In this document: positions 10,019 to 22,000 of the stretch, in pieces
How positions within the stretch are numbered: the stretch's first letter is position 1
Layout of the letters: each line of letters starts with the position of its first letter
NCBI GenBank assembly: GCA_000727475.1
Contig: KL647322.1
Span: 163,325 to 227,324 of the forward strand
Direction: 5' to 3'
Length of the DNA stretch: 64,000 nucleotides
Origin: Sarcocystis neurona
Taxonomy: Eukaryota; Apicomplexa; Conoidasida; Eucoccidiorida; Sarcocystidae
Made by a program: the position numbers and the translations under genes
The notes under the pieces: generated by a model
Told to the model about the DNA's origin: nothing
Databases searched by the model: none
What the model saw: only the letters and a program-made list of their open reading frames with translations

Positions 10019-13000
10019 CCGCAGGCGACGGGGTTGTCGCAGCATCTGGCAGCGCTAGAAGGAGAGGCTCTGCCGAAGACTCGTGGATTCGCTGCTGTCT
10101 CCTCTACTTTTATCGACATTTTTACTCTGTCGAAGCCGCATGCCAACAAGTTGAAAGTCTGGGTCGACGGCCGAGGGCCCTGGACGTTTCCTATGCTATA
10201 TCCACACGTTCAGTATCGAGCTTGCGCTGCTGCTGCGACGGGGCTTGAGGTTGCTGCGCCTGCTACTGCGACCCCCAGTGCTGCTGCTGCTGCAGGAGAG
10301 AACGACGGGAGAGAGGCGGACGGAGAGCAGCAGCAGCAGCCAGAGCGTCTTGCGGGGGCTGTAGTAACTGACGCCCCGCCGCCTGCTGTTGCTCTTCCTT
10401 CTACGCTGCGGCGCGGCCGCGCTGCAGCAGGAGCAGCAGCCAAAGAAGAACGAAATACAACAGCAGCTGCACTGCTGCTGCCCCACGTGCAGCAGCGACA
10501 TGAAGAGCAGGAGGAGAAGGACGAGGAAAAGGAGGACGGCGAGGAAGAACAGAAGCAGGACGCACACCAGCAGCAGCGTCTGGGGCAGGGGCAACTCAGG
10601 ACGCTGCAGCACGAGCAACAGCGACTTTATGACGCGAAGGAAAGGCAGGAAGGACAGAGCGAACCAGCTCTTGGCGCTGCTGAGGAGAAGTTGCTGCGCA
10701 GCATCAGGAGACATCAGGTAGACGCGCTACTGGAGGACAGTGGCGACGGCCTACAGCAGCAGTCTGCGCTGCACGAGATACACTTGTGCGTCCTGACGCT
10801 GGCGAGCAGCAGAGACGCGTTTCAGCTGTACGTACACCGGAGCGAGCCGGAGACGAGACGGGCGCTCGCGCACTGCCGCACCCGAGACGCGCTGCTGGGA
10901 CACGCGCAGCAGCCAACGCTGGCCCAGCAGCAACAGCTGCAGCAGCAGCAGCAACTTGGCAGCACCTTCCGTCCCCCCGGCGGCAGCTCTCCTTCAGCGA
11001 CAGCAGCAGCTGCTGCTGCTGTTGGTGGCATCGCTGACCAGTCCTGGCTCCACTTCTGGCCAGTGCCTCTCCATCTGCTACCTATTCTCCCGCCGTGCAA
11101 TGCGCTGCCGATGCTGCACCAGCAGCACGTCCTCCAGAAGCAGCAGCTGCAGCAGCAGCTCGAACTGCAGATGCTTCTCTGCGAACCGCGCAAGCGTCTG
11201 CAGCACCTGCACTCTACTGTTGTGGCTGCTGTTGCTGCAAACGCCTCTCCTCCTTCTCCTCCTGCTATTCGTCTTCCCACGTCTTCTTTCGCTGCCCCTC
11301 CGGCAGCCCTGGACACGCCTTTGACTACTGCTGCTGCTGCTCGTGCTGCTGCTGATGCCACCGCTGGTCCGCCTTCTCTCTTCCCATCTTCTTCTGGTGC
11401 TCCGAACATTTCTCCTCCCACTGCAATTCGTGCTGCTGGGGCCTCGTCCCCCGCAGCAGAAGCGACGGAAGAAGCAGCAGCAGTAGAAGCTGAGACGCTC
11501 GCCGCCCTGCAGGAGCAAGCGTTTGCTGACGTTTTGATGCGCGACAGCTGCTACTGGCTTCAAGCTGCCGTTGACAGCGAGCAGCAGCTGCTGCAGTGGA
11601 GGTGGAGTTGCTGCTTCTCGGACCCGGCGCTGCAGCAGCAAAGCGTGAAGCTGCGTCGGCTGCTGGTGCTGACGAGTCTGCTGCACTGGCGACTGCAGCT
11701 GTGGGGTGCGGCACACACGCGGGACAGCAGCAGCAGCAACAGCAGCAGCAGGACGAAGAACAACAACGAGGGCGAGAGCAGCGGCAGAAGCAAAGAAACA
11801 GACGCAGCAGTTCTAGGAGACATGCTGGCGGACTGGCTGGCGGCGCTCCAGTCTCACTTGAATAGCATTTGCTTGCTGTCTTCTCCCGACCTCCTGTCGC
11901 AGCAGCCGCTGCCGCTCAGCAGTCTGCTAGACCGGTGGCAGCAGCAGCTCTCTTCTGTGCAACCGGAGGCAAACCTGCAGGAACGTCGAGAGGAGGAGGA
12001 GGAGCAGGAGCAGACGTGGCTGCTGCTGCAGGAGTGGTGGGCCCACCAGCAGCGAGAAGGAGAAACGACGGCCAGGGAACCGGAGAGAAGGACGACACCA
12101 GCAGGGATAGGCGCAGGACGAGCGAGACGGAAGGCAGCAGGAAAGCTGATGACGCACTACTTGCACAAGCAGACACAGATGCATGTCCTCAATAGGCTGC
12201 GATACGCATGCAGCCAGGCGTCTGCGTTGCTGCAACTGCTGCTGCTTGCTGCTGGCGAAGATGCTTCTCACCCTACCAACGTCTTGCAGAGTGTCACAGG
12301 GTCGGGCCGAGGCCAGCTTAACGGAGTGGAGCGGCTCTGGCAGCAGGGAGTGCTGCAGCGGAAACTGCAACAGCAGCAGCAAGGTGGGGGGAGTGGGGCA
12401 GTTGGCGGCTCCGCGATGAACAGCAGCGCAAGCCGACAGGCCTGGGGCGACGTTTCTGCAGCGGATTCAGAAGCAGCAGCAGCAGGACAAAGCTGGCTCT
12501 CTCCCTATGTCTGCGTCAACTACTGGCGGTTGCTTGGCGCCCTGGGAAACCCGGCAGCAGCGCAGCATCGGATCTGGAGACTACTCTTCACCCTGCGGTG
12601 CAGCACCAGCAGCCGGCAGCGGTGGGGGGACAGCCGTCTCCGCAGCAGCCTGACAGCAGCAGCGGCGCGGGCAGCAGCAGCAGGAGCAGCCTCGACGGGG
12701 AGTCGGAGGGCCGCTGTTGCTGCTGCTGCGTCTGAGAGGCGTGCGGATGAAGAAGGAGAGGAAGCAGCAGCAGGAGCACCACGGGCAGCTGCTGGAGCAG
12801 GAGAGGCTGAGGCGCGAAGACGGCAAAGAAGAACTGACGGAGAAGAAGGAGGGGGAGGAGGGTATCCGGCAGCAGCAGTGCAACTCGTCCAGCTGCTAGA
12901 GAGAGAAGTCCTCGGGGAAGCGAACAGCAGCGCAGCGGCAGTGGGAGATGGGGGTTTTCTGCTACGTTTGTTTTTGCTATTGCCTGGGCGAGCAGCAAGA

Positions 13001-16000
13001 GAGCTGCTGCTACGGCGGCTGAGAGAGTGCGTGGAGCAGCAGCTGCTGCTCTGCGTCGAACAGGGAGACGTTACTGCTGACGCTGCAGACATTCCCCAGC
13101 ATGCGTGCGCGACGGAAGCCCGGCTTCTGCGGCTTTCTCTTCTCTCCGGTTTGCTAAGCACACTTGCTGCAGCGGAAACAGCAGCGGCCGAGGCAGCAGC
13201 TGCTGCTTCTTCGTGTGCCCCGCCTGCCTGTGCTGCGACGCGAGAGCGGCCGGATCAAGACGCAGAAGAGGAGGAAGAAGAGCCGCAGCAGCAGGAGCAG
13301 GAGAAACAGGCCGAAGAAGAGCAGGCGGAACGAGAAGCACTCGCTGCGGCTCTGTTGGTAGAAGTGTCGCCTCTTGCTGCAGCAGCTGCTGCTCCATTCC
13401 TGCGGAGGCGGACACTTTACAGCTACGCTCCTCTGTCTTCGCTGGACGGAGTGCCGGCAGCAGCCGATAGTCCACAACTTGCTGCTGCGAAGGCTCACGT
13501 GCTGCTGCAGCGTCAGCAGCTGCTGTGTGGGGTGCTGCAGACTGCCCCATACTCTGCACTATCCTCTCCTCCGCTTCCTTTCCCATCGCTGCCACCGCGG
13601 CTCGCTGGTATGCTGCAGCAGCTGCTGCTGTACCAGCAGCAGCAGCAACATCCGCTAACAGTGACGCTACCGAGCTCCGAGGAGCTGCTGCTGCAGGACG
13701 AGCTGCAGCAGCTCGAACATTCGCAGCAGCTACCTCTTGCTGCCCCTGCAGCACCCTTCAGCCGAGGAGAAGGAGAAGAACAGTTCACTTTCTTCGAAGA
13801 TTCCCTCTCGGCGGCCGCAACCGAGGAACACCGGGACGAGGAGGTCGTAGCAGCAGTGGCAACAGGAAGAAGGAGAGGTGCAGCAACAGGCGACGAAGAA
13901 GAAGAAGCCGCAGCAGCAGCAGCAGCAGAGGCAGACATGTATGACAAGCCCTGGCGCCCGCTGCTGGGGAAGCGGCGGCCACCGCTGGTGCGCGTGCTGC
14001 TGCTGCTTCAACTGTTGGAGGAGTGGAAGCTGCTGCCTCCCCCGGCGAGCAGGGGCCGGGAAAAGCTGCTGGGGCTGCTGCTGCGGTTGAGTCGCGCCAC
14101 CTCGGCCACCTGTGGACTCTCCTCTTCCTCTGCGGGACGCGGCAGCGGCTACAGAACGCAGCTGCGGCGAAGGCAGCAGGTCACGGAGCAAACAGCAACA
14201 GGCAAGGCAATGCTGGGAGAGCAAGTGTGGCAACTGCAGAAGGAAGGGTTGACGAACGGCGTGTTGACTTGGGACCAGGTGTACGAGCTGCTGCAGGCGC
14301 TGCGGACGGGGTCGATATCCCCCGGCGCCGCAGCAGCAGGAAACAGCTGGAAGACTGGAAACATGATCGGCGCGCTGCTGCAACGGCTGGCTGCCGCGGC
14401 GCCGGCTGTGCAGCCGCGGGAGTGGGAGCGAGACGAGACAGCGGCGTACGAGTTCCCGGTGTCTCCCTTGGGGGAGACGGACTCAGGAGGAGACAATCGC
14501 GACAGGGCTGGTGCGCGACTGCCGGAGAGGACGGGAGCAGCAGGGGAGGGGTGGGCAGAAGAAGAGGAAGACGAGCCAGAACCGGAGAGAGGCGACCCGT
14601 TGATAGCAGAGTATGTGGGAGCAGCGAGACGTGCACGTGCTGCAGCGGCCGGGGAAGCGGCCAAACAAGCGGCTGTGGGGTGTCTGTGGCGGCTACCGTT
14701 TTCCCCACAGCAGCAGCCGAGCAGCAGCAGCAACGCTGTAGAAACCGAGGATCGATGCGTGCAACTCACCGGTGCAGCAGAGGATCTTGAGCAGCACCTG
14801 CAGCCGGCCTACTATCCATTTGTTTTAGCAGGAGCGGGGGCAGCCACAGACACCGCAGACTCCCAAGAGCAGATTCTTAACTCTGTGGCAGTTGAAAATC
14901 ACTACTACATTGGTCACGCATGCACCGCTGCTGCGCCCCTGCGCTGCTGCGGCAGCGGCGGCATCCGTGTCATTCCTCTGCGACGCAGCAACGCCGCCCC
15001 CACAGCAGCAGGAGGCGCCGGCGGGGCAGCAGCAATAGCAGCAGGAGGAGCAGGAGCAGGAAATGCCGGAGGCGGAGGCGGAGGCGGCGGTGGAGGCGGC
15101 ACCGGACCGGCAGGCGGTGGGGGGGGGGCAGTGTCACCTCCGGCAGGAACGGGTGGCGGTGGAGCCGGAGGAGCAGGAGGAGGCGGCAGCAGGTGGGGGT
15201 ACGACGAAGTGGGAAGAGTGGGGAGAGTGAGACATTTTTCGGTGCAGCATTTCAGCGGCAGACGACGTGTCTCTGCTGCTCTGTTTCCCGTTGCAGCGGA
15301 GACGGGGACCGCAGGAGGAGGAAGAGGAGGAGGACAGCTTTTTTATCATACAGTTGCTGCTGCGGGGAGTGGGGGACGGGGCAGCGGACTCGCCGGTGCC
15401 TCTCCTCCTCCGCCTCCTCCTCCGTCTTCTCTCTTTTTCGAATATGGTCAGAGAACGCTGGGGAGTGACGGGGCACCTGCAGGAACAGCAGCAGCAGGAG
15501 TTGGTGGGTTGCTGGGGGGGCACCCGCAGCATCCTCCGCTGTTCGTTGCAGCACCACTGGGGAGTGTCGGAGGAAGTCTCCCAGCAGGAGCTGCTGCTGC
15601 GGCTCGAGGTGCCGGCGGAGAAACTCCGGCAGAACTGAGACAGCGTTTTGCTGCAGCGTCTCCTCCTTCGTCTGCCATGGGTGGTAGCGGCGGGGTTGGT
15701 GGTAGTCATTTGGGCGTTTCTCATGGTGTGAGGAGAGCGTCAGGTGGTGGTGGGACGGCGCCGGAGAGTTTCTGGGGGGCAGCAGCAGCAACAGGACGCG
15801 AAGCAGCAGCACCGTTCTTTCGCGGAGGAGAAGGAGAAAGAAGAGGAGGAGGAGGAAGAGAAAGACGTCGGAGAGGCTATCCGCTCCTGCCAGCAGCAGC
15901 GGGAGGCGCTGCAGGAGCGGGTGCGGCCGCCCGCGGTGGGGGCGCCGGAGCAGCCGGAAGAGGAAATTACGACGGAAGAATCCCCGCGGCGCCGGGCGGA

Positions 16001-19000
16001 GGAGGAGGAGGAGAAGGAGGAGGAGGCGGAGGAGAAGGAGGAGGAGGAGATGAGTGGGTAGCGCCGGTGGATAGCGAGGAAGACGATAGCAGCACGGACG
16101 CAGACCAGTGGGGCAGCAGCAGCAGCACGAGCATGCGCTGTTATGTGGGGCGGCTGCTGCGCGAGGATGTGGGGAGATCACATGACATGGCTGCGGTCGA
16201 AGCGGACTCGTTAGACTCGTGGAGCGACAGCAGCAGCAGCAGCGTCCACAGCAATAGCGCAGCAGAGTATGAACGAGAAGACGACAGAGGCAGGGTGCTG
16301 CAGCTGCTGCCCGAAGACGGCGGCTTTGCCGAAGACTTGCTGCCGGTCCCCCCACGAGAGCGGCCGCTGATACGGTCTTCTCCTCCTCCTCCTCCACGTG
16401 TACCTGCTGCTGCCGCCGGGGGCGCGCCGCTGTCTCGTCTCCCGAGGCTTCCCCGGCTGCGGCTACCTCACATGGCTGCTGCTGCTGCCCCCGGCAACAC
16501 TCCTCCGGTTGGACGAGAAGGAGCAGCAGCAGCAGCAGATGAGAGACTCGCAGGCCCGCGCAGTTTTGTGCAGGCAGCAGCAGCTGCGCTGCGGCAGCAA
16601 CAGCCGCGACGCAGCAGGTTGGGACTGCTGCAGCAGCTGCCGCGCGTGCACAGAGCAACGCGCGGGGCAGTTGCTGGCGACGCATCGGAAGCCGCAGAGG
16701 AAATCGAGCACGAGGAAGAGGAGTATGAAGAGGAATATGAAGAACAAGATGAAGAGGAGGAAGAAGAGGAAGACGAAGAAGAAGAAAGTGAGAGACTGGA
16801 CTACAGCAGGTGGGATTCTGCTGCGGATGCTGCTGCGCTTTTTGGCATACGCGTTCCGAGGAGGAGACGGAGACACGCAGAGGAGGGAGACAGCAACAGA
16901 AGCAGCAGTCTACAAATCACCAGCACCGAGGAAGAAGAAGACGACGAAGAAGAGGATGAAGAGGAAGAAGAAGAAGAGGAATACAGAGCTCCACGTGGAG
17001 TACAGGGAGGCAGTGGTTCTTCTTCGATCGCTGCTGCCTTCGCTGCTGCTGCTGCTGAGAGGCCCCGGACTGTTCGTGGGGTCCCTACTCGAGGTGCTGC
17101 TGCTGTTGCTGCTTTCCCTTCTTCCTCTCCACCTGCTGCTGCTGCTCCTCCCAGCCGCAGCAGCGCTGCAGCAACTGCCCGCACTGGCCGAGGCCGAGAA
17201 ATTCAGACAGGACGTGCTGCAGCAGCAGCAGCACCTCTCCAGGCAAGGGCAGGCTTAGGGACCGCACCAACGTATTGCATACCAACAACAGCAACAGCAG
17301 CAGCAGCAACACAATCGAGAGCAACAGCGGCATACGCAGCAGCACAGTGGAGAGCAACAGCAGCATACCCAGCAGCAGGACGTTCGAGAGCAGCAGCAGG
17401 ATACCCAGCAGCAGCAGCGGCGCACCGATCAGCAGGAGCGACGTATCCAACAGCAGCAGCGGCATACTCGAGAGCAGCAGCAGCAGCAGCATATCCCGTC
17501 GCAGCAGCCGGACATCCAGCAGCAGCACCGGGATACCCAGGAGCAGCAACACCGGTGTACCCAGGAGCAGCAGCAACAGCACCGCTGTACCCAGGAGCAG
17601 CAGCAACAGCGCCGCTGTACCCAGGAGCAGCAGCAGCAGCATCGCTGTACCCAGGAACAGCAGCAGGAGCACCGGTATATCCAGGAGCAGCACCAGCAGC
17701 ACCCACATACCTACGAGCAGCAGCAGCAGCACCGGTGTACGCAGGAGCAGCAGCAACGACACCGGTATACCCAGGAGTGACAGCAGCAGCACCGGTATAT
17801 CCAGAAGCAGCACCAACACCCGCACACCCAGGAGCAGTAGCAGCAGTAGCACCGGTGTACCGAGGAGCAGCAGCACGAGCATCGGTGTACCCAGGAGCAG
17901 CAGCACGAGCACAGCTATACCCAGGAACAGCAGCAACAACATCGGTATACCGAGGAGCAGCAGCAGCAGCACCGGTATACCCAGGAGCGGCAGCAGCGCC
18001 GACGTACCCAGGAGCAGCAACAGCCTACCTCGCACCGGCAGGAGCGTACTCTCCCGCGGCAGCAGCCTATCCCGCCGCCGCAGCAGCCTACCCCGTTGCG
18101 GCAGCAGCCTACCCCGCCGGGGCAGCAGCCTACCCCGCCGCAGCACCAGCAACATACCCTGCAGCACGAGCGGCAACATTCCCTGTCGCAGCAGCGGCAA
18201 CACGCCCCACAGCAGCAGCGGCAACATATCCCGCCACAGCAGCGGCAGCATACACCGACACACTCCTCACAGGATCGAGAGCGTCCGCAGCAGCCGTAGT
18301 AGTTCCAGGAGAAATATCAGCAGGGGGAGCGGGAGTCCGTTGGCCAGCAGGGCGAGCAGCAGAAGCAGCAGCAGCACCGGGACGCGGAGGAGCTTTCCCG
18401 CCGTTTTCGTCAGCAGCAGGCAGGGCAGCAAGAGAACTCCCGCTCTCCGAAAGACAGAGATGGCTGCTGCAGAGCCCGGAAAACGCCAGAGTTGCTGCTG
18501 CTGCTCGAGATTCGCTCTCGCAATTTGTTTGCAGTAGCAGAGGTGGCAGCAGCAGCGGTAGGGACAGGCGCGGTCCAGGCCGTTCGTGTTCTGCAGACCG
18601 AATGACAGAGCAGCGCCGTAGTAGGCGACAGCAGGTGCTGTACCCGCAACAGAGTCCAGTCCCCGCCTCGCCGCAGCAGGGACACTTGAGAAGACAGCAG
18701 CAGAGGGGAGTCCCACCGACACAGCAGCAGGCTTGGGTTCGAAGAGCTACGTCAGCAGCACTAGCAGCCATCGCAGCACCGTTTTCAACAGTACTTTCTC
18801 CAGCAGGGGCACGTCCTGCCGAAGCGTGGCTTCGAGGAAGCGCAGCAGCAATGCCGGCTCCAGCAGCACTACCAGAGCCAGGAGCAGCAGCAACTTCTGT
18901 AGCAGCGGCAACTCGTAGAGCATCGGCGGCCGAACGACGATGGGATGCCGCTCCACTGGCAGACGCACCTTGGCGGTTTGTCGTGCCAACAACAGAAATA

Positions 19001-22000
19001 AGAGCGGCAGGAGAAAACAGCAGAGGGACCGAAAACATTTTTGCTGCTGCTGCTGGTGCGACTGTGGCAGCAGCAATGGACCCTGACAGAGACAGGGGCT
19101 GGCAGCCGCAGCAACAGACAGCCCCAAGTGTAGAAACGCATTTGCGTGCGCCCGATGAAGAAGAAGCACCGAGACGACACGTGATGCTGACGCCCGGAAG
19201 TTCGTACTTTGAACAGCAGCTGGAAAACGAGAGAGACAGCCGCAGCAGCAGATACCGCAGCAGCAGCAGATACAACAGCAGCAGTAGATACAACAGCAGC
19301 AGTAGATACAACAGCAGTAGTAGATACATCCACAGCGACAGATCCAGCCACAGCGGCATACACAGCCGCAGCAGTAGATACAGCAGCAGCAGTAGATACA
19401 GCAGTAGCAGTGGATGCAGCGGTAGCAGTCAATACAGCAGTAGCGCTAGCAGTCGATGTGGCAACAGCGGCACACCTCTTAGCGGGGCAAGCAGCAATAG
19501 CGGCGGCAGCAGTCCTGGCAGCAGTTACTGCAGCAGTGGATACCGCAGCAGCGGCACGCCTCGTGACGGGACAAGCAGCAGTAGTGGCCGCAGCAGTCCT
19601 GCTACTAGCAGCAGCAGCGTCTACTGCAGTGATGGGACCAGCAGTGTCAGGTCGAGCAGCAGCAGTGGTAGCGGCAGCGGCGGCGTCTCTGGCAGCAGCA
19701 GCAGCAGCGGGAGCAACGCCCGCAGCAGCGGCAGTAGTTACTACGGCGGCAGCAGCGCTAGAAGCAGCAGCAGCAGCGTTTTTGGCAGCAGCGGCAGTAC
19801 CTACTATAGCGGCAGCAGTTCTAGAAGCAACAGCAGTAGCTTTTACAGCGGCGGCGACCCCAACAGCAGCGGCAGCAGTGAACTGATGCACGAGCGGATG
19901 GAGGCAGCAGACGCCGGCGTGGGGAGGCGCCGCGGTGGCCTGCGGAGGCAAACTACTGCTGAGGAATTTGGTACTGGCGACTCTGTTGCTGCTGCAGCAG
20001 AAGGAGAGGCTGCCGCTGCTGTTGACGCCGTTCCAGCGGGCGGATACGCAGCAACAACAGAGCAGCAGCAGCAGCCGCACATGCGGCGCAGCAGCCACCG
20101 CGTACACTGGCAGCTGCTGCCAGAGATTATTCAGCCTTCATCAGAGGAAGAAGAAGTAGTCGCTGCTGCTGCTACATCTTTTTCTTCGCCGTCTGCGTGG
20201 ATGGATGGTGCTGCAGCCACAGCAGCAAGGGAAGGACGACAGCGCAGCAGCAGCCTGAGTCTTCGCAGCGTACGAAATCGACGAAGAGAAGAAAGAATAA
20301 AGACGGCCGACCGATGCTGCTGCTGCCAGCTGCTGCTGACAGCAGGTCCATGCGTTGCTGGTGAGCACCTCGCCGCTGCCGAGAGACGCTTCATTCGAAG
20401 ACAGAGACGCCGTCTCGCCGGCCCGTCCCTCTACGCCCTGCAGCACCCGAAGAAGAAGCAGCAGCAGCCGCGAGCAGAGCAGCTGCGGCAGCAGAACCAG
20501 GAGGAGCCGCAGCAGCAGGACGGCCTGGAGCAGCAGCAGCAGAGGCAGAGAGAGGGAGAGAGATATTTTGCACAGGGACACTTGCTGCAGGAGCCCCAGG
20601 ACGAGGGGTGTGGGGCAGTGGAAGCAGAAGCCTGCCTCCGACAGCTACAAGGAGAGTCTCTAGATGCAGCGGTGGCTACATGGACGGAGCAGCAGGAAGA
20701 CATCGGGTGTATGAGCGACGCGTCTCAGTACGAAGAGGAGCTTGGCTTTATTATTGGCGCTTCTGCAGGCAACAGCCGCTGGCTGCTGCGCACGTCAGCT
20801 GCTGCTGCAGCAGGAGGAGCGGGAGCAGCGGAAGACGCAGCGGCAGGAGGTGCAGCAGCAGGAAGAGGAGCCGCAAGCGCCGCTGCTGCTGTCTTTGGGA
20901 GAGTCATCACACGCACGTGGATTCTGCGTCAACTTCCCTCTGCCGCTGTCTCCTCTGCTGCTACAGCGATGCCCACTGCTGCTCCTGCTGGCTTTTTTGT
21001 CCGTCCCCCGGCAGCATCAGCTGCCGAATCGTCCGGTGTACGTACACGGCGTCGCCAACCACCTCACACTGCTGCTTCTGTCGCTTCTGCTCTTTCCCGC
21101 TCTCCGCTGCCGCCTATTCCGCTGCTTACGTCAGTTCAACAGCAGCAGCTGCGTGAAGAGGTGCAGCAGGAGAGAACGGTGACGGCTGCTTCGCTTGGAC
21201 AGCAGCAGCTGGAAATGTGGCAGCAGCAGCGGCCCCCTGCCTACGCCTGGCAGCTGCAGCAACACCGATTGGTTGCTGAAAATTATCGGCTATGCGTAGA
21301 AGTCAGCAGGGCACAACAGATGGATGGCAGCGTTCTGCTACCTTCCTTCTCGCTGCTGCAGGTGCACCGTGTCGACAGGCGGTTTCTCTCTCCGTATAGA
21401 AGCTTATATGCAGCAGATGGAGCCCCCTCGGCTGCTGCTGCTGCAAGGGATGCTGCTGGGGTGGCCAGCGATGGAGAAAGTGATCTTCGCGTCCTGCGGT
21501 CGAGACGCTTCATACGACCGCGACTGCTGCCTCCGCCCTGGTGCTGGGCTGCAGGCGCGGAACAGCACCAGCAACAGCAGCAGCAGGGACAGCGACAACG
21601 GACGGCAGGGTTTCACCAGGAGCAGCAGTTGCAGCGGGAGGGGAGAAGTCTAGAAGAAGAGCAACACTCGCAAGAAGAACAGGAGGAGGAAGGGCGACGC
21701 CAGCAGGAGGGAGGAGTGGAGCAAGAACAGCAGCAACCGGCGACGCGGGGTGAGCAGCAGCAGGAGCAGGAAACGCCGGGAGGCATTGGGGAGAGCAGGG
21801 GGGAGAGGGACGAACAGCAGTGGACGGATGGAACAAGGCTGCAGCAGCAACAAGCAGCGAGAAGCCCGAGCAGGAATGAAGAGGAACAGGAGCTGTCTGC
21901 GGCGACAGCCGAAGTGTCAGAGCAGCAACAGCGTCTGTGGCTGCAGCAGCTCTACCTGCCGCGTTGTTGTGTCTGCAGACAGAGGGGTATCCGTCCTGCT

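Noticed and set aside
17085..18263. A minus-strand leucine-rich frame that looks like a leucine repeat or membrane protein
   Set aside because: It is the reverse complement of the Tyr-Pro-Gly-alanine minisatellite, read as leucine codons.
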